Below, piece after piece: positions 28,048 through 36,753 of a stretch of 64,000 bases of DNA. The number at the start of each line of letters is the position of its first letter. The first letter of the stretch is position 1. The notes below the pieces were generated by a model, which did not search any database, had not been told where the DNA came from, and saw only the letters and a list, made by a program, of their open reading frames with translations. The position numbers and the translations under genes are program-made. This stretch comes from Colwellia marinimaniae (lineage in GTDB: Bacteria > Pseudomonadota > Gammaproteobacteria > Enterobacterales > Alteromonadaceae): contig NZ_BDQM01000009.1 of assembly GCF_002207865.1 (NCBI RefSeq), positions 62,001 to 126,000 on the forward strand, written 5' to 3'.

Positions 28048-28668
28048 ATGCCTTCATGTAAAACGACCTTAGTTATCGCCGCAAGTGTTTTATTGCTCGC
28101 AAGTTGTGCCACCCCACCACCGAAAAACCCTGAGAATATATGTGAAATATTTCGTGAACATCGCGATTGGTATTTTGCTGCTAAAGATACCCGTGAACGT
28201 TGGGGCGTACCTATCCATGTACCTATGAGTATGATGTATCAAGAAAGCTCATTTCGTCACGATGCTTTGCCACCAAGAGACTATTTGTTAGGTTTTATCC
28301 CCTGGGGTAGGGTAAGTACTGCCTATGGGTATTCGCAAGCTAAAACGATGACTTGGAAAGACTATATGCGTGAGACAGGTAACTCAGGAGCAGATCGAGA
28401 TGATTTTGATGACGCGATTGATTTTATGGGCTGGTTTATTTTTAAAACCCAAAAGGTGAATCGGGTTTCTAAGTGGGACGCATATAGCCAGTACTTAAAT
28501 TACCACGAGGGTTGGGGGGGCTTTAAGCATAAAAGTTATAAGAAAAAACCTTGGTTAGTGAAAGTCGCACGTAAAGTGGATAACCGAGCTAGACGTTACA
28601 GTAGTCAATTAAAGAGTTGTGAAAAAGACCTAGATCATGGTTGGTTGTGGCGATTATTCTTTGATTAA
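28048..28668 (+). CDS. lipoprotein with a lytic transglycosylase-like (SLT) fold
   Basis: 206 residues from ATG 28048 (an in-frame TTG two codons earlier is possible). Signal peptide with lipobox LLASC (Cys near residue 20). The segment PMSMMYQESSFRHDA (about 59-73) resembles the SLT catalytic-Glu region, and AYGYSQAKTMTWKDY (about 92-106) resembles the family's GxxQ motif. So it may cleave or bind peptidoglycan; the match is by pattern only. It has its own upstream region and no operon partner, lying between the repeat array and convergent corB. Confidence 0.75.
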   Translation: MPSCKTTLVIAASVLLLASCATPPPKNPENICEIFREHRDWYFAAKDTRERWGVPIHVPMSMMYQESSFRHDALPPRDYLLGFIPWGRVSTAYGYSQAKTMTWKDYMRETGNSGADRDDFDDAIDFMGWFIFKTQKVNRVSKWDAYSQYLNYHEGWGGFKHKSYKKKPWLVKVARKVDNRARRYSSQLKSCEKDLDHGWLWRLFFD

Positions 28669-28912
28669 TCCAGCCATTACATGAAAGTCAGTATGATAGT
28701 CTTTAACCAGTCATTTTGTGTAAATGATAATAGTTACCCTGGGATAAAGCTTGTCCATTTGTTTTTTACATTATAAAACCAGCAAGCCTAGCTGTGATAA
28801 TAGCTACAGCAATAGCCAGTGTTTTCATAAAATAAACAGAAAAAAAAGACTGCTTTTTTGTTAAATTTTTATTGAAATAACTAAATGCTGCTGCTGATAG
28901 GGTTGGCTATTG

Positions 28913-28973
28913 TTATCCACAGAAATTGTGGAGCGTTGAATAAGGTTATTCGAAAACCCTATTCTGTGGATAA
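28913..28973. other. two perfect DnaA-box sequences in inverted orientation
   Basis: TTATCCACA at 28913-28921 and its inverse TGTGGATAA at 28965-28973, 52 bases apart start to start, both exact matches to the strong E. coli DnaA box. Between them a small hairpin TCCACA/TGTGGA. They lie in the 335-bp gap between two convergent genes. The rest of 28669-29003 shows no gene. Confidence 0.5.
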
Positions 28974-29003
28974 CTTTGTGATTAACTTTTTTCTGTTTAA
29001 TTA

Positions 29004-30287
29004 TTAATCTTCAGGGTTTTCATCAATATAATGTTCAGGCATTACCCGTACGGTTTTTATCTTATTGTCTGCAACATCAATGATCTCTACAGGGTAGCCA
29101 GAGATGCGTAAACTAATATTACTCTGTGGAATCTCTTCTAAGTATTCGAGAATCAAGCCATTAAGGGTTTTAGGACCATCTGTGGGCAATTTCCATGACA
29201 TCTCTTTATTAATATCTCGGATACTCGCGCTACCATCGACTAAATAACTGCCATCAGGCTGCAAGTTAATTTCTTCACTGGTTGTTGGTGTCATGGTCGT
29301 AGTAAAGTCACCGACAATTTCTTCAAGAATATCTTCTAAAGTGACTAAACCTTGGATGTCGCCATATTCATCAACCACTAAACCCAAACGCTCTTTAGCA
29401 CGTTGAAACTTTAATAATTGAATATTTAATGGTGTGCCTTCGGGAATAAAATATAATTCACGTACCGCTCTAAGTAATGTCGCCTTAGTAAATTGATTTT
29501 TTGATAAAAGCTTTAACGCATCTCGGGCATGTATATAACCGACCACATCATCTATGTTATCGCGATAAAGTAATACTCGAGTATGGTTTCCTTGAGTAAG
29601 TTGCTTTTGTATTTTTTTCCAATCAGCGTTAACATCTATCCCGACCAAATCACTGCGTGGGATCATGATATCTTCCACGACAACTTTTTCTAAGTCTAAA
29701 ATACTGACCAACATATCTTGATCGCGTTTATGTAATAAAGCGCCAGATTCGTTTACTACGGTTTTTAATTCTTCACTACTGAGGCTATGTTGCTCTCTTT
29801 GGTCAGAATTTATGCCTAAAAGCATCAATATACCATTGGTTATCCAGTTTACTACTACCACCAGTGGGAAAAGTAATTTCAGTAATAAGCTTAAAATTAT
29901 CGAACTAGGAAAGGCCACTTTTTCTGGGTACAGTGCGGCGAGTGTTTTAGGGGTAACCTCGGCAAAAATGAGGATCACAAAGGTTAACACTATAGTTGCA
30001 ATCAAAATGCCCATATCACCAAATAAGCGTAAGCCTATTATGGTGGCAATAGCAGAAGCGGCAATGTTAACCAGGTTATTACCAATAAGAATTAATCCAA
30101 TAAGGCGGTCTGGGCGAGCAAGTAATTTACTGACTCGCATAGCGCCTTTATGTTTTTGTTTTTCCAGGTGACGCAATCGATATCTGTTTAATGACATCAT
30201 GCCGGTTTCTGAACCTGAAAAATAGGCCGATAAGAATATTAAGACGCCAAGAATGCTAAAGAGCATCTGGGTGGATATACTGTCCAA
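29004..30287 (-). CDS. corB: CNNM/CBS-domain transporter, CorB (YfjD) type
   Basis: 427 residues: a DUF21/CNNM membrane domain with about four helices (1-165), a CBS pair (about 200-325; MIPRSDLVGIDV and LGLVVDEYGDIQGLVTLEDI), and a C-terminal CorC/HlyC domain (about 345-420). Family members move magnesium or cobalt ions. As in E. coli (yfjD-ypjD-ffh) it is next to ypjD and ffh, which supports the CorB call. It lies 113 bases downstream of ypjD on the same strand and is probably co-transcribed with it. GTG or other starts are not needed: ATG at 30287. Confidence 0.9.
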   Translation of the reverse strand: MDSISTQMLFSILGVLIFLSAYFSGSETGMMSLNRYRLRHLEKQKHKGAMRVSKLLARPDRLIGLILIGNNLVNIAASAIATIIGLRLFGDMGILIATIVLTFVILIFAEVTPKTLAALYPEKVAFPSSIILSLLLKLLFPLVVVVNWITNGILMLLGINSDQREQHSLSSEELKTVVNESGALLHKRDQDMLVSILDLEKVVVEDIMIPRSDLVGIDVNADWKKIQKQLTQGNHTRVLLYRDNIDDVVGYIHARDALKLLSKNQFTKATLLRAVRELYFIPEGTPLNIQLLKFQRAKERLGLVVDEYGDIQGLVTLEDILEEIVGDFTTTMTPTTSEEINLQPDGSYLVDGSASIRDINKEMSWKLPTDGPKTLNGLILEYLEEIPQSNISLRISGYPVEIIDVADNKIKTVRVMPEHYIDENPED

Positions 30288-30400
30288 AAAGGGAATTTCC
30301 TCTATATAAAAGTAAAAGTTAAAAATAAAATGATTAGTGAATACGGCTAGCTTATACCAGCAATGTCATGGCGACAAGGGTAGGGATAAATAGTCGTTAT

Positions 30401-31198
30401 TTATAAAATGAATTCTTTTACTAAGCGACTGCCAAAGTAAGCTAAGGTCAGTAAACCACTAGCACTGATCATTAACACTAATACTCGGTGACCACGCCAA
30501 CCTTTTTGAAAGTGTCCCCATAGAATAAGGCTGTATGTAGCAAAGGCTAGTAATGATAGTACTGTTTTATGAGCATTTTTTTTCGCCAGAAAGTCATCGA
30601 GAAAAACAAAACCAATAACTTGACTTACAAATAGAATTACTGTGCCCAGGGTCAAAATGCTAAATAGTTGCTTCTCTACTTGCATAAGTGGTGGTAAATG
30701 AGCCACAGCGGTTAAGTTTTTTCTTTTTAGTTTTAAGTTAATATAGGTTACTTGGAACGCATATAAAGTAGCAATAATGAGTATACAATAAGCAATTAAG
30801 GCAAAACTGATATGGCTTAATAAAACGAATTTTTCTACCACCAAAGGAATGGATTCAATAGGCGGAAGAAAGAGTATGACTAACTGCCATAAACCGGTAA
30901 AGCCATAGACCACAGGTAGCAATAAATTGACTTTAAAGCGCAGCGCTACCAAGGTAACCACCACAGTGATAATTAAGCTGACTAAGGAAATTACATTGGG
31001 TAAATTAAAGTTGATACTGTCTTGGGAGAAAAATAATAAGCCATCATTAAAAGCATGAATTGCTATAGCAGCGGTAGCTAAACTTAATACTAAGGTGAGA
31101 TTCGGTCCTTTAGGGTGAAATAATCGTGTGACGATTGCTAACGTCGCAAGTATATAAAGCAAAAAAGCTAAACTTGAACCTATAACCAAAAAATCCAC
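30401..31198 (-). CDS. ypjD: YpjD inner-membrane protein (CcsA-like)
   Basis: 265 residues with eight hydrophobic segments spread over the whole length, as in YpjD (also called CorE in some species), a family distantly related to the cytochrome c assembly protein CcsA. The WWD haem-handling motif of true CcsA is not visible. Possible role in cobalt/magnesium resistance is family knowledge. It is divergent from ffh with 291 bases between, and heads a likely two-gene unit with corB. Confidence 0.88.
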   Translation of the reverse strand: MDFLVIGSSLAFLLYILATLAIVTRLFHPKGPNLTLVLSLATAAIAIHAFNDGLLFFSQDSINFNLPNVISLVSLIITVVVTLVALRFKVNLLLPVVYGFTGLWQLVILFLPPIESIPLVVEKFVLLSHISFALIAYCILIIATLYAFQVTYINLKLKRKNLTAVAHLPPLMQVEKQLFSILTLGTVILFVSQVIGFVFLDDFLAKKNAHKTVLSLLAFATYSLILWGHFQKGWRGHRVLVLMISASGLLTLAYFGSRLVKEFIL

Positions 31199-31489
31199 TA
31201 ACTAACCCCTAAAACGGCTGAACATATCCATTAAAAAATTGATTCTATCAGATTAAATCTTCTGCGCCATGTGATTCGTGTAAAGTATTGACTTAAATTA
31301 AAGAAAACCAAGGGGTATTTTATCAGTGCCTTAATGGATAAAAGATAATCAGTGAGTTCAGTCAAGTCATATATATTTCATTTTTATCCATACTAAATGA
31401 CATGCAGGACTATCTGCTGTCGCATCTTAGCGATATTTGGGTATAATAGCAGCATTAACCTCACCCATATTTTGCTGTTAGAGTATTTC

Positions 31490-32881
31490 ATGTTTGACAA
31501 TCTTTCCGATCGCTTAAGTAAAACACTTAAAAACATTAGTGGCCGTGGCCGTTTAACCGAAGACAATATTAAAGATACCTTACGCGAAGTTCGTATGGCA
31601 TTACTCGAAGCTGATGTCGCTTTGCCCGTCATTCGTGATTTTATTGCTAAAGTAAAAGAGCAAGCGGTTGGTACCGATGTTTCTAAAAGCCTTTCCCCAG
31701 GCCAAGTTTTTGTCAAAATTGTACAAAAAGAACTTGAAGCAGCCATGGGTGAAGTCAATGAAGGGCTTGACTTAAAAGCGGCGCCACCAGCCGTAATATT
31801 AATGGCGGGTCTGCAAGGCGCAGGTAAAACAACCTCCGTTGCTAAGTTGGCAAAATTTTTAACCGAACGAGAAAAGAAAAAAGTACTGGTGGTCAGTGTC
31901 GATGTCTATCGCCCAGCAGCCATAAAGCAACTTGAAACCTTAGCCAAAGAAATTGATGTTGCTTTTTTCCCTAGTGATGACAAACAAAAACCTATTGATA
32001 TAGCTACTGCTGCTGTTGATCATGCGAAGAAAAACTTTTTCGATGTACTTATTGTCGATACCGCGGGTCGTTTACATATAGATAAAGACATGATGGCCGA
32101 GATTCAGCAGCTTCATGCCGCCATTAATCCGATAGAAACCCTCTTCACTGTTGATGCCATGACAGGTCAAGATGCGGCGAATACCGCCAAAGCCTTCAAT
32201 GAAGCTTTACCGTTAACAGGTATTATCTTAACCAAAACCGATGGTGATGCCCGTGGTGGTGCAGCGCTTTCTATTCGTCATATTACCGGTAAACCTATTA
32301 AATTTATGGGCGTCGGTGAAAAAATTGAAGCGTTAGAGCCTTTCCATCCTGATCGTATTGCCTCGCGTATCTTGGGTATGGGTGATGTGCTCTCGCTGGT
32401 TGAAGAAATAGAGCACAAGCTTGATATAAAACAAGCCGAGAAATTAGCCAAAAAAGTCAAAAGCGGTAAGGGTTTTAACTTAGAAGACTTCCGTGACCAG
32501 CTCGTACAAATGAAAAATATGGGCGGCATGATGGGCATGATGGATAAACTTCCAGGCATGGGCAATATGTCGGCTAAAATAAAAGATCAAATGGATGACA
32601 AGGTAACCGTGCGCATGGAAGCGATTATAAACTCTATGACACCGGGCGAGCGTGAACGTCCTGATGTTATTAAAGGCTCACGTAAACGTCGTATTGCGGC
32701 TGGATCGGGCACTCAAATTCAAGATGTGAATAAATTACTTAAGCAATTTACTCAAATGCAAAAAATGATGAAAAAAATGTCAGGCAAAGGCGGCATGAAA
32801 AAAATGATGCGCAGCATGCAGGGCATGATGCCACCAGGTGGCGGCATGGGCGGCGGTATGGGTGGTATGTTCGGCCGTTAA
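31490..32881 (+). CDS. ffh: signal recognition particle protein Ffh
   Basis: GTPase of the SRP that, with 4.5S RNA and FtsY, targets membrane proteins to Sec/YidC. 463 residues from ATG 31490 (MFDNLSDRL); an upstream in-frame extension from 31397 is unlike the family. N domain (1-85), G domain with GLQGAGKTTS (about 107), DTAGR (about 190) and TKTDG (about 247), then the Met-rich M domain ending in Gly-Met repeats and GGMFGR. In enterics rpsP follows directly; here it is about 9.4 kb away. A diverged copy of the ffh tail follows its stop (32919-32983). Confidence 0.97.
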   Translation: MFDNLSDRLSKTLKNISGRGRLTEDNIKDTLREVRMALLEADVALPVIRDFIAKVKEQAVGTDVSKSLSPGQVFVKIVQKELEAAMGEVNEGLDLKAAPPAVILMAGLQGAGKTTSVAKLAKFLTEREKKKVLVVSVDVYRPAAIKQLETLAKEIDVAFFPSDDKQKPIDIATAAVDHAKKNFFDVLIVDTAGRLHIDKDMMAEIQQLHAAINPIETLFTVDAMTGQDAANTAKAFNEALPLTGIILTKTDGDARGGAALSIRHITGKPIKFMGVGEKIEALEPFHPDRIASRILGMGDVLSLVEEIEHKLDIKQAEKLAKKVKSGKGFNLEDFRDQLVQMKNMGGMMGMMDKLPGMGNMSAKIKDQMDDKVTVRMEAIINSMTPGERERPDVIKGSRKRRIAAGSGTQIQDVNKLLKQFTQMQKMMKKMSGKGGMKKMMRSMQGMMPPGGGMGGGMGGMFGR

Positions 32882-32918
32882 TACACATTTTTTAAAATAA
32901 AAATGATGCACTTGTACA

Positions 32919-32983
32919 ACATAAGGCAAGGTATGATGCCTTATGTTGGCGGCATGTTTGGCCGTTAATACACATTTTTTACA
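32919..32983 (+). repeat. diverged duplicate of the ffh 3' end
   Basis: Following the ffh stop, the segment CAAGGTATGATGCC...TTTGGCCGTTAATACAC (32927-32977) repeats the ffh tail CAGGGCATGATGCC...TTCGGCCGTTAATACAC (32819-32890) with synonymous changes and an internal deletion; in frame it would read QGMMPYVGGMFGR then stop. The identical post-stop sequence TAATACACATTTTTTA is also repeated. ACATAAGGCA/TGCCTTATGT also makes a perfect hairpin here (32919-32946). Confidence 0.85.
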
Positions 32984-33000
32984 TAGTTAATTATTCTATT

Positions 33001-33028
33001 AAAGGTCGCATTTGCGGCCTTTTTTATT
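33001..33028 (+). terminator. terminator of ffh
   Basis: AAAGGTCGC and GCGGCCTTT pair (one G-T wobble) around a 4-base loop, then a T run. It lies beyond both copies of the ffh tail. Confidence 0.85.
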
Positions 33029-33042
33029 TTTCAGGGTTATGC

Positions 33043-33178
33043 AGTTAGCTCAGCACGTCGTTGTAAACGTCATCTACGAAGTCTCTGATCGAAGATCCAT
33101 TGCTTTTAGAAGCAGGATCTACTATTGACACCACGGGGATGACGAGCCTGAACCATGTGCATAGGCACGTTATTTTAT
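33043..33178 (-). repeat. dispersed repeat related to the 304-bp repeats at 45.7-48 kb
   Basis: Read on the minus strand it contains GCAATGGATCTTCGATCAGA, GACTTCGTAGATGACGTTTA and GCCTATGCAC...TCGTCATCCCCGTGGTGT, all found in the same relative family at 45721-47990, though in a different order and shorter. No gene. It fills much of the 525-bp gap after ffh. Confidence 0.7.
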
Positions 33179-33257
33179 TTAATTCCCTTGCTATAGTTGC
33201 TCATTTTTAGCCTTCGTTACTATAAATCAATAAAAGTAACATTAATTCACATCTTTA

Positions 33258-33272
33258 TGAGATTTATTCGCA
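33258..33272. promoter_or_regulatory. candidate Fur box
   Basis: TGAGATTTATTCGCA is a 7-1-7 inverted repeat matching 12 of 14 positions of the Fur half-site pattern TGAGAAT-N-ATTCTCA. It lies about 135 bases before the DUF4856 gene that opens an iron-uptake operon, which is where iron repression would be expected. Confidence 0.55.
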
Positions 33273-33406
33273 TTTGTGTTTAGACTTGTGTATTATGCGG
33301 GCAATTAAAAAATACAAAATAGCTCGACACTTTAATGGTATGTCTCTCATCGCGAAATACTTTGAGATAACAAGTTAAGGTCGTATTGAGCACAATTGGA
33401 GTAGTA

Positions 33407-35176
33407 ATGAAATTTCAAAGAAAAGCACTCGCTATAGCAGTTATGGTAGCAACTTCAGCACTAAGCGCTTGTTCAAGTGATGATATTGAAGAAATAATCA
33501 ACCTGGCACCTACTGAAATTAAACTTGAGGCATCTTTTGCTTTACACGATGGTGAAGTAGGTATTGTTGTCGATGAGAATGAAGTAGGTGCGGATATTGC
33601 TACTCTAAAAACCATTGACTTAGATATTGACGAGTTATTTTCATATGTCACTGATAATGAATATTTTGTTATCAAGGGTGCTAAATTAAAGCTTGCTGAT
33701 GGGTACGCTCTAGATTATGAAAAAGAAAAAGAAGTCACATTCAATATCACAGTAACTGATAAAGATAGCAATGAATATACACAGGAAGTAACAATTAACG
33801 TAAGAGACTTGTTTGAACATGTTCCTAACTACTACGACTTTTCTAGTGAGTTAGTTAAAGACGATAAGTATAAAAAATCAAGTGTTTCTTACGGCGGTCA
33901 ATTAGCACGTCATGCATTAATTGCAGAATTAAAGCACTACATTGGTAAAGGTGGTTTACAAGCTGATTTAGATAACGGAGATTTACCGTCTAAAGAAGCA
34001 GTTATTGCTAAATTAAATACTTATTTTGACGGTAAGAGTGAAGATTGGATCGATGGTGTTTTTCCAATAACCTTTATTGATGCCAAGCAAAAAACCTTTA
34101 GTGATATCTCTTCAGGTCATAAAACCTTAAAAGGTAAGGTTGCTGGTAATGATAACTGGGGACAGTCAAAAGATTGGAATGATGGTGACTTTGCTGGTTG
34201 GGGCACAAAAGGCACAATTACGCCAACAGGCTTAATCGAGAGTTTCTTTGAGCAGCTTGCTGATAATGCCATGGAAAACCTAGGTGGTGAGCGTTATGCT
34301 CCAGGTACTGACACCAAAATTGCTGTTTACGTAAATTATGACGGTACTGATTTAAACCAATTAATTCAAAAATTCTTATTAATGTCTGTGACTTATGCGC
34401 AAGGGACAGATGATTATTTAAATGAAAATAAAGGTTTAAAGGCAGATAACATAACTGGTGATAAGGATGGTGATAAAAATTACACCTCATTAGAGCATCA
34501 ATTTGATGAAGGATTTGGTTACTTTGGCGCAGCACGTGATTATTTAGCTTATAACGACAATGAAATCGCTGGCAAGGTGTCTTCTGATGAAGATGGTCGT
34601 AGTGACTGGAATGGTCAACACGACACAAATGGTGATGGTAAGATTGATTTAATGTCAGAGAAAAATTTTGGCAACTCAATAAATGCCGCTAAACGTGACC
34701 GTGGTTCAAAAGATAATGCTGCTGCAACTGATTACACTAAGCAAGCGATGGATGCTTTCTTAAGTGGCCGTAAGCTAATTAATGACAATGCCGGTACGGC
34801 GTTAACTGAAGCTCAAATGACAGAGCTTTTAGGCTACCGTGACTCTGCCGTTGATGCATGGGAACGAGCAATTGCTGCAACAGTTGTCCATTATATTAAT
34901 GACTTACATGCTGATTTAGCTAAAGTAGGTACAACTGAGTTCGACTTTGCTACAACGGCTAAGCACTTCTCTGAACTTAAAGGGTTTGCTTTAGGTTTAC
35001 AGTTTAACCCTTACTCGCCTATTACAGATGAGCAGTTCGAAGCAATGCACATCTTATTTAAAGATGCACCGGTTTTAACTGGGGATGTTGTGGCATATCA
35101 AGCTGGTCTGATTAAAGCGCGTGATATCTTGCAAACAGCATTAAGTTTTGATGCTGAAAATGTCGCGAACTGGTAG
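33407..35176 (+). CDS. DUF4856 lipoprotein (iron-uptake operon)
   Basis: 589 residues from ATG 33407, chosen for the GGAG site just before it; a TTG 21 bases upstream is in frame. Lipobox ALSAC (Cys about 22) makes it an outer-membrane lipoprotein. Residues about 35-140 look like a cadherin-like/Ig-type domain (NAPTEIKL, VTDKDSNEYTQEVTINVRD). From about residue 145 (PNYYDFSSELVKDDKYKKS, then VSYGGQLARH) it matches DUF4856, a family usually encoded with imelysins and TonB receptors. Tryptophan-rich and Asp-rich loops suggest calcium or metal binding. First gene of the Fur-box operon. Function unproven. Confidence 0.82.
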   Translation: MKFQRKALAIAVMVATSALSACSSDDIEEIINLAPTEIKLEASFALHDGEVGIVVDENEVGADIATLKTIDLDIDELFSYVTDNEYFVIKGAKLKLADGYALDYEKEKEVTFNITVTDKDSNEYTQEVTINVRDLFEHVPNYYDFSSELVKDDKYKKSSVSYGGQLARHALIAELKHYIGKGGLQADLDNGDLPSKEAVIAKLNTYFDGKSEDWIDGVFPITFIDAKQKTFSDISSGHKTLKGKVAGNDNWGQSKDWNDGDFAGWGTKGTITPTGLIESFFEQLADNAMENLGGERYAPGTDTKIAVYVNYDGTDLNQLIQKFLLMSVTYAQGTDDYLNENKGLKADNITGDKDGDKNYTSLEHQFDEGFGYFGAARDYLAYNDNEIAGKVSSDEDGRSDWNGQHDTNGDGKIDLMSEKNFGNSINAAKRDRGSKDNAAATDYTKQAMDAFLSGRKLINDNAGTALTEAQMTELLGYRDSAVDAWERAIAATVVHYINDLHADLAKVGTTEFDFATTAKHFSELKGFALGLQFNPYSPITDEQFEAMHILFKDAPVLTGDVVAYQAGLIKARDILQTALSFDAENVANW

Positions 35177-35349
35177 ACGTTTATTGTTAGCCTAAGGTAT
35201 TAAAACCAAGGGCTAACACCTTAAAATTTAAATAAAGCTTGAACAGGGATGTTGTTCGAGCTTTGTTGCGTTTAAATACTTAGTAACTTGCATTATGGTG
35301 CAAGGGGCAATTCTTGCCCATGTATAAGTAGAGTAAAGGTAAGATAATC

Positions 35350-36753
35350 ATGAAGTATTCCCAAGCACTTTCTTTAGCTCTTTCATTCAATAAGAAGCTT
35401 ATTTTTGTGGCACTGGCCTCTGTGTTTCTAGTTAGCGCTTGTGGCGAAGGCAATAGCAACTCTAGTGGTGATGGTTTTAGTAGTAGAACCGTTAATGAAG
35501 ATAGCGACAGTAATACTGGCGCGGGGGGAGATGACAGCAGTAATGGTAGTAATACTGGCACTGGAGGAGATCCCGCTAATGGAACTGATGATAACAACCA
35601 GAGTAATGATAGTAGCTTTGATCAAGGTAAGTTAATTGCCAGTATTGTCGATAAGGTAATCACGCCAACTTACCAAGAATTCTCAACGCTAGCAGCTGCC
35701 CAGCAACAAGCGATTAACGTTTATTGCCAACAAGAAGAAGCTCTTGCTGACAATAATGGTAGTGACTCATTAGTGAGTGAAGCCAAAGTATTGGCGAAAG
35801 ACAGCTGGCGTAATGCCATGGATAGCTGGCAACAAGCGGATATGATGCAATTGTCTCCTCTACTTATTGGTGATGGCGCATTACGTAATAATATCTATTC
35901 ATGGCCAACACAAAATACTTGTGGCGTTGACCTTGATGTTACTTATTTTAAAGCCGGCACTGTAAATGGCCAGCCTTATGATATTGCTACCCGTACCGCT
36001 TCACGTAAAAGCATGGTCGCCTTAGAGTATTTACTATTTAATGACAACCTCACTCATAGCTGTACTGGTTCAACAGTGCCAAGCCAATGGAATAACCAAA
36101 CCGAACAATACCGTAAAGTCGCACGCTGTGCATATGCCAGTGAAGTGGCCAGTGATATTGAACATAATGCTAATGAGCTATTAACTGCTTGGTTAGGCAG
36201 TGATGGTCATGGTGGTTATGCCGCTAAGCTTAAGTCAGCTGGTACCCTAGGTAGTGATTTTGCTACCCAGCATGATGCGGTAAATGAATTAAGTGATGCC
36301 ATATTTTATCTAGATAAGTCGACTAAAGACAGTAAGCTTGCTCAGCCACTTGGCTTATTTGCTAATGAATGTGGTGCCCAAGCTTGCCCTGAATCCGTTG
36401 AAGCAAAATACGCAAATCACTCGATAATCAATATCACTAATAACTTACGCGCTTTAAAAATGTTTATGCAGGGTAGCTTAACTGCTGATGAAGTCGATGC
36501 CTTAGGTTTTAGCCATTATTTAATTGATGTTGGCGATGAGGTTACTGCTGATATCATTACCGATCATGTAGAACTAGCCATAGAAGAAACTGAAAATTAT
36601 CAACTATCTTTGGCGGCAACCTTAGTAGCTGATCCAGATAAAGTATTAGTCACCCATGGTGAGGTAAAAAATATTACCGATAAGTTAAAAAGCGATTTTA
36701 TTACCAGTTTAGCTTTAGAGTTACCTCAAACCGCCGCTGGAGATAATGATTAA
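35350..36753 (+). CDS. imelysin-family (peptidase M75-like) lipoprotein
   Basis: 467 residues. Signal peptide with lipobox LVSAC (Cys about 31), then a low-complexity Ser/Asn/Gly/Asp linker (about 33-90) and an imelysin domain to the C-terminus (WRNAMDSWQQADMMQ near residue 155; RKSMVALEYLLFND near 220). Imelysins (IrpA/ICMP type) are periplasmic or cell-surface proteins that are iron-regulated; peptidase activity is doubted and iron binding is more likely. It lies 173 bases after the DUF4856 gene and overlaps the receptor gene by one base (TAATG), so the last two are translationally coupled. Confidence 0.87.
   Translation: MKYSQALSLALSFNKKLIFVALASVFLVSACGEGNSNSSGDGFSSRTVNEDSDSNTGAGGDDSSNGSNTGTGGDPANGTDDNNQSNDSSFDQGKLIASIVDKVITPTYQEFSTLAAAQQQAINVYCQQEEALADNNGSDSLVSEAKVLAKDSWRNAMDSWQQADMMQLSPLLIGDGALRNNIYSWPTQNTCGVDLDVTYFKAGTVNGQPYDIATRTASRKSMVALEYLLFNDNLTHSCTGSTVPSQWNNQTEQYRKVARCAYASEVASDIEHNANELLTAWLGSDGHGGYAAKLKSAGTLGSDFATQHDAVNELSDAIFYLDKSTKDSKLAQPLGLFANECGAQACPESVEAKYANHSIINITNNLRALKMFMQGSLTADEVDALGFSHYLIDVGDEVTADIITDHVELAIEETENYQLSLAATLVADPDKVLVTHGEVKNITDKLKSDFITSLALELPQTAAGDND

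Noticed and set aside
28913-28973. Replication origin
   Set aside because: Only two DnaA boxes, no AT-rich unwinding element cluster, and none of dnaA, dnaN, gidA or parAB nearby.
33043-33178. A structured RNA such as 4.5S next to ffh
   Set aside because: The sequence is a member of the dispersed repeat family found at 45.7-48 kb and lacks the SRP RNA tetraloop stem.
34218-34679. 153-residue minus-strand ORF, His-rich
   Set aside because: Lies wholly inside the DUF4856 gene on the other strand; composition is that of an antisense shadow.
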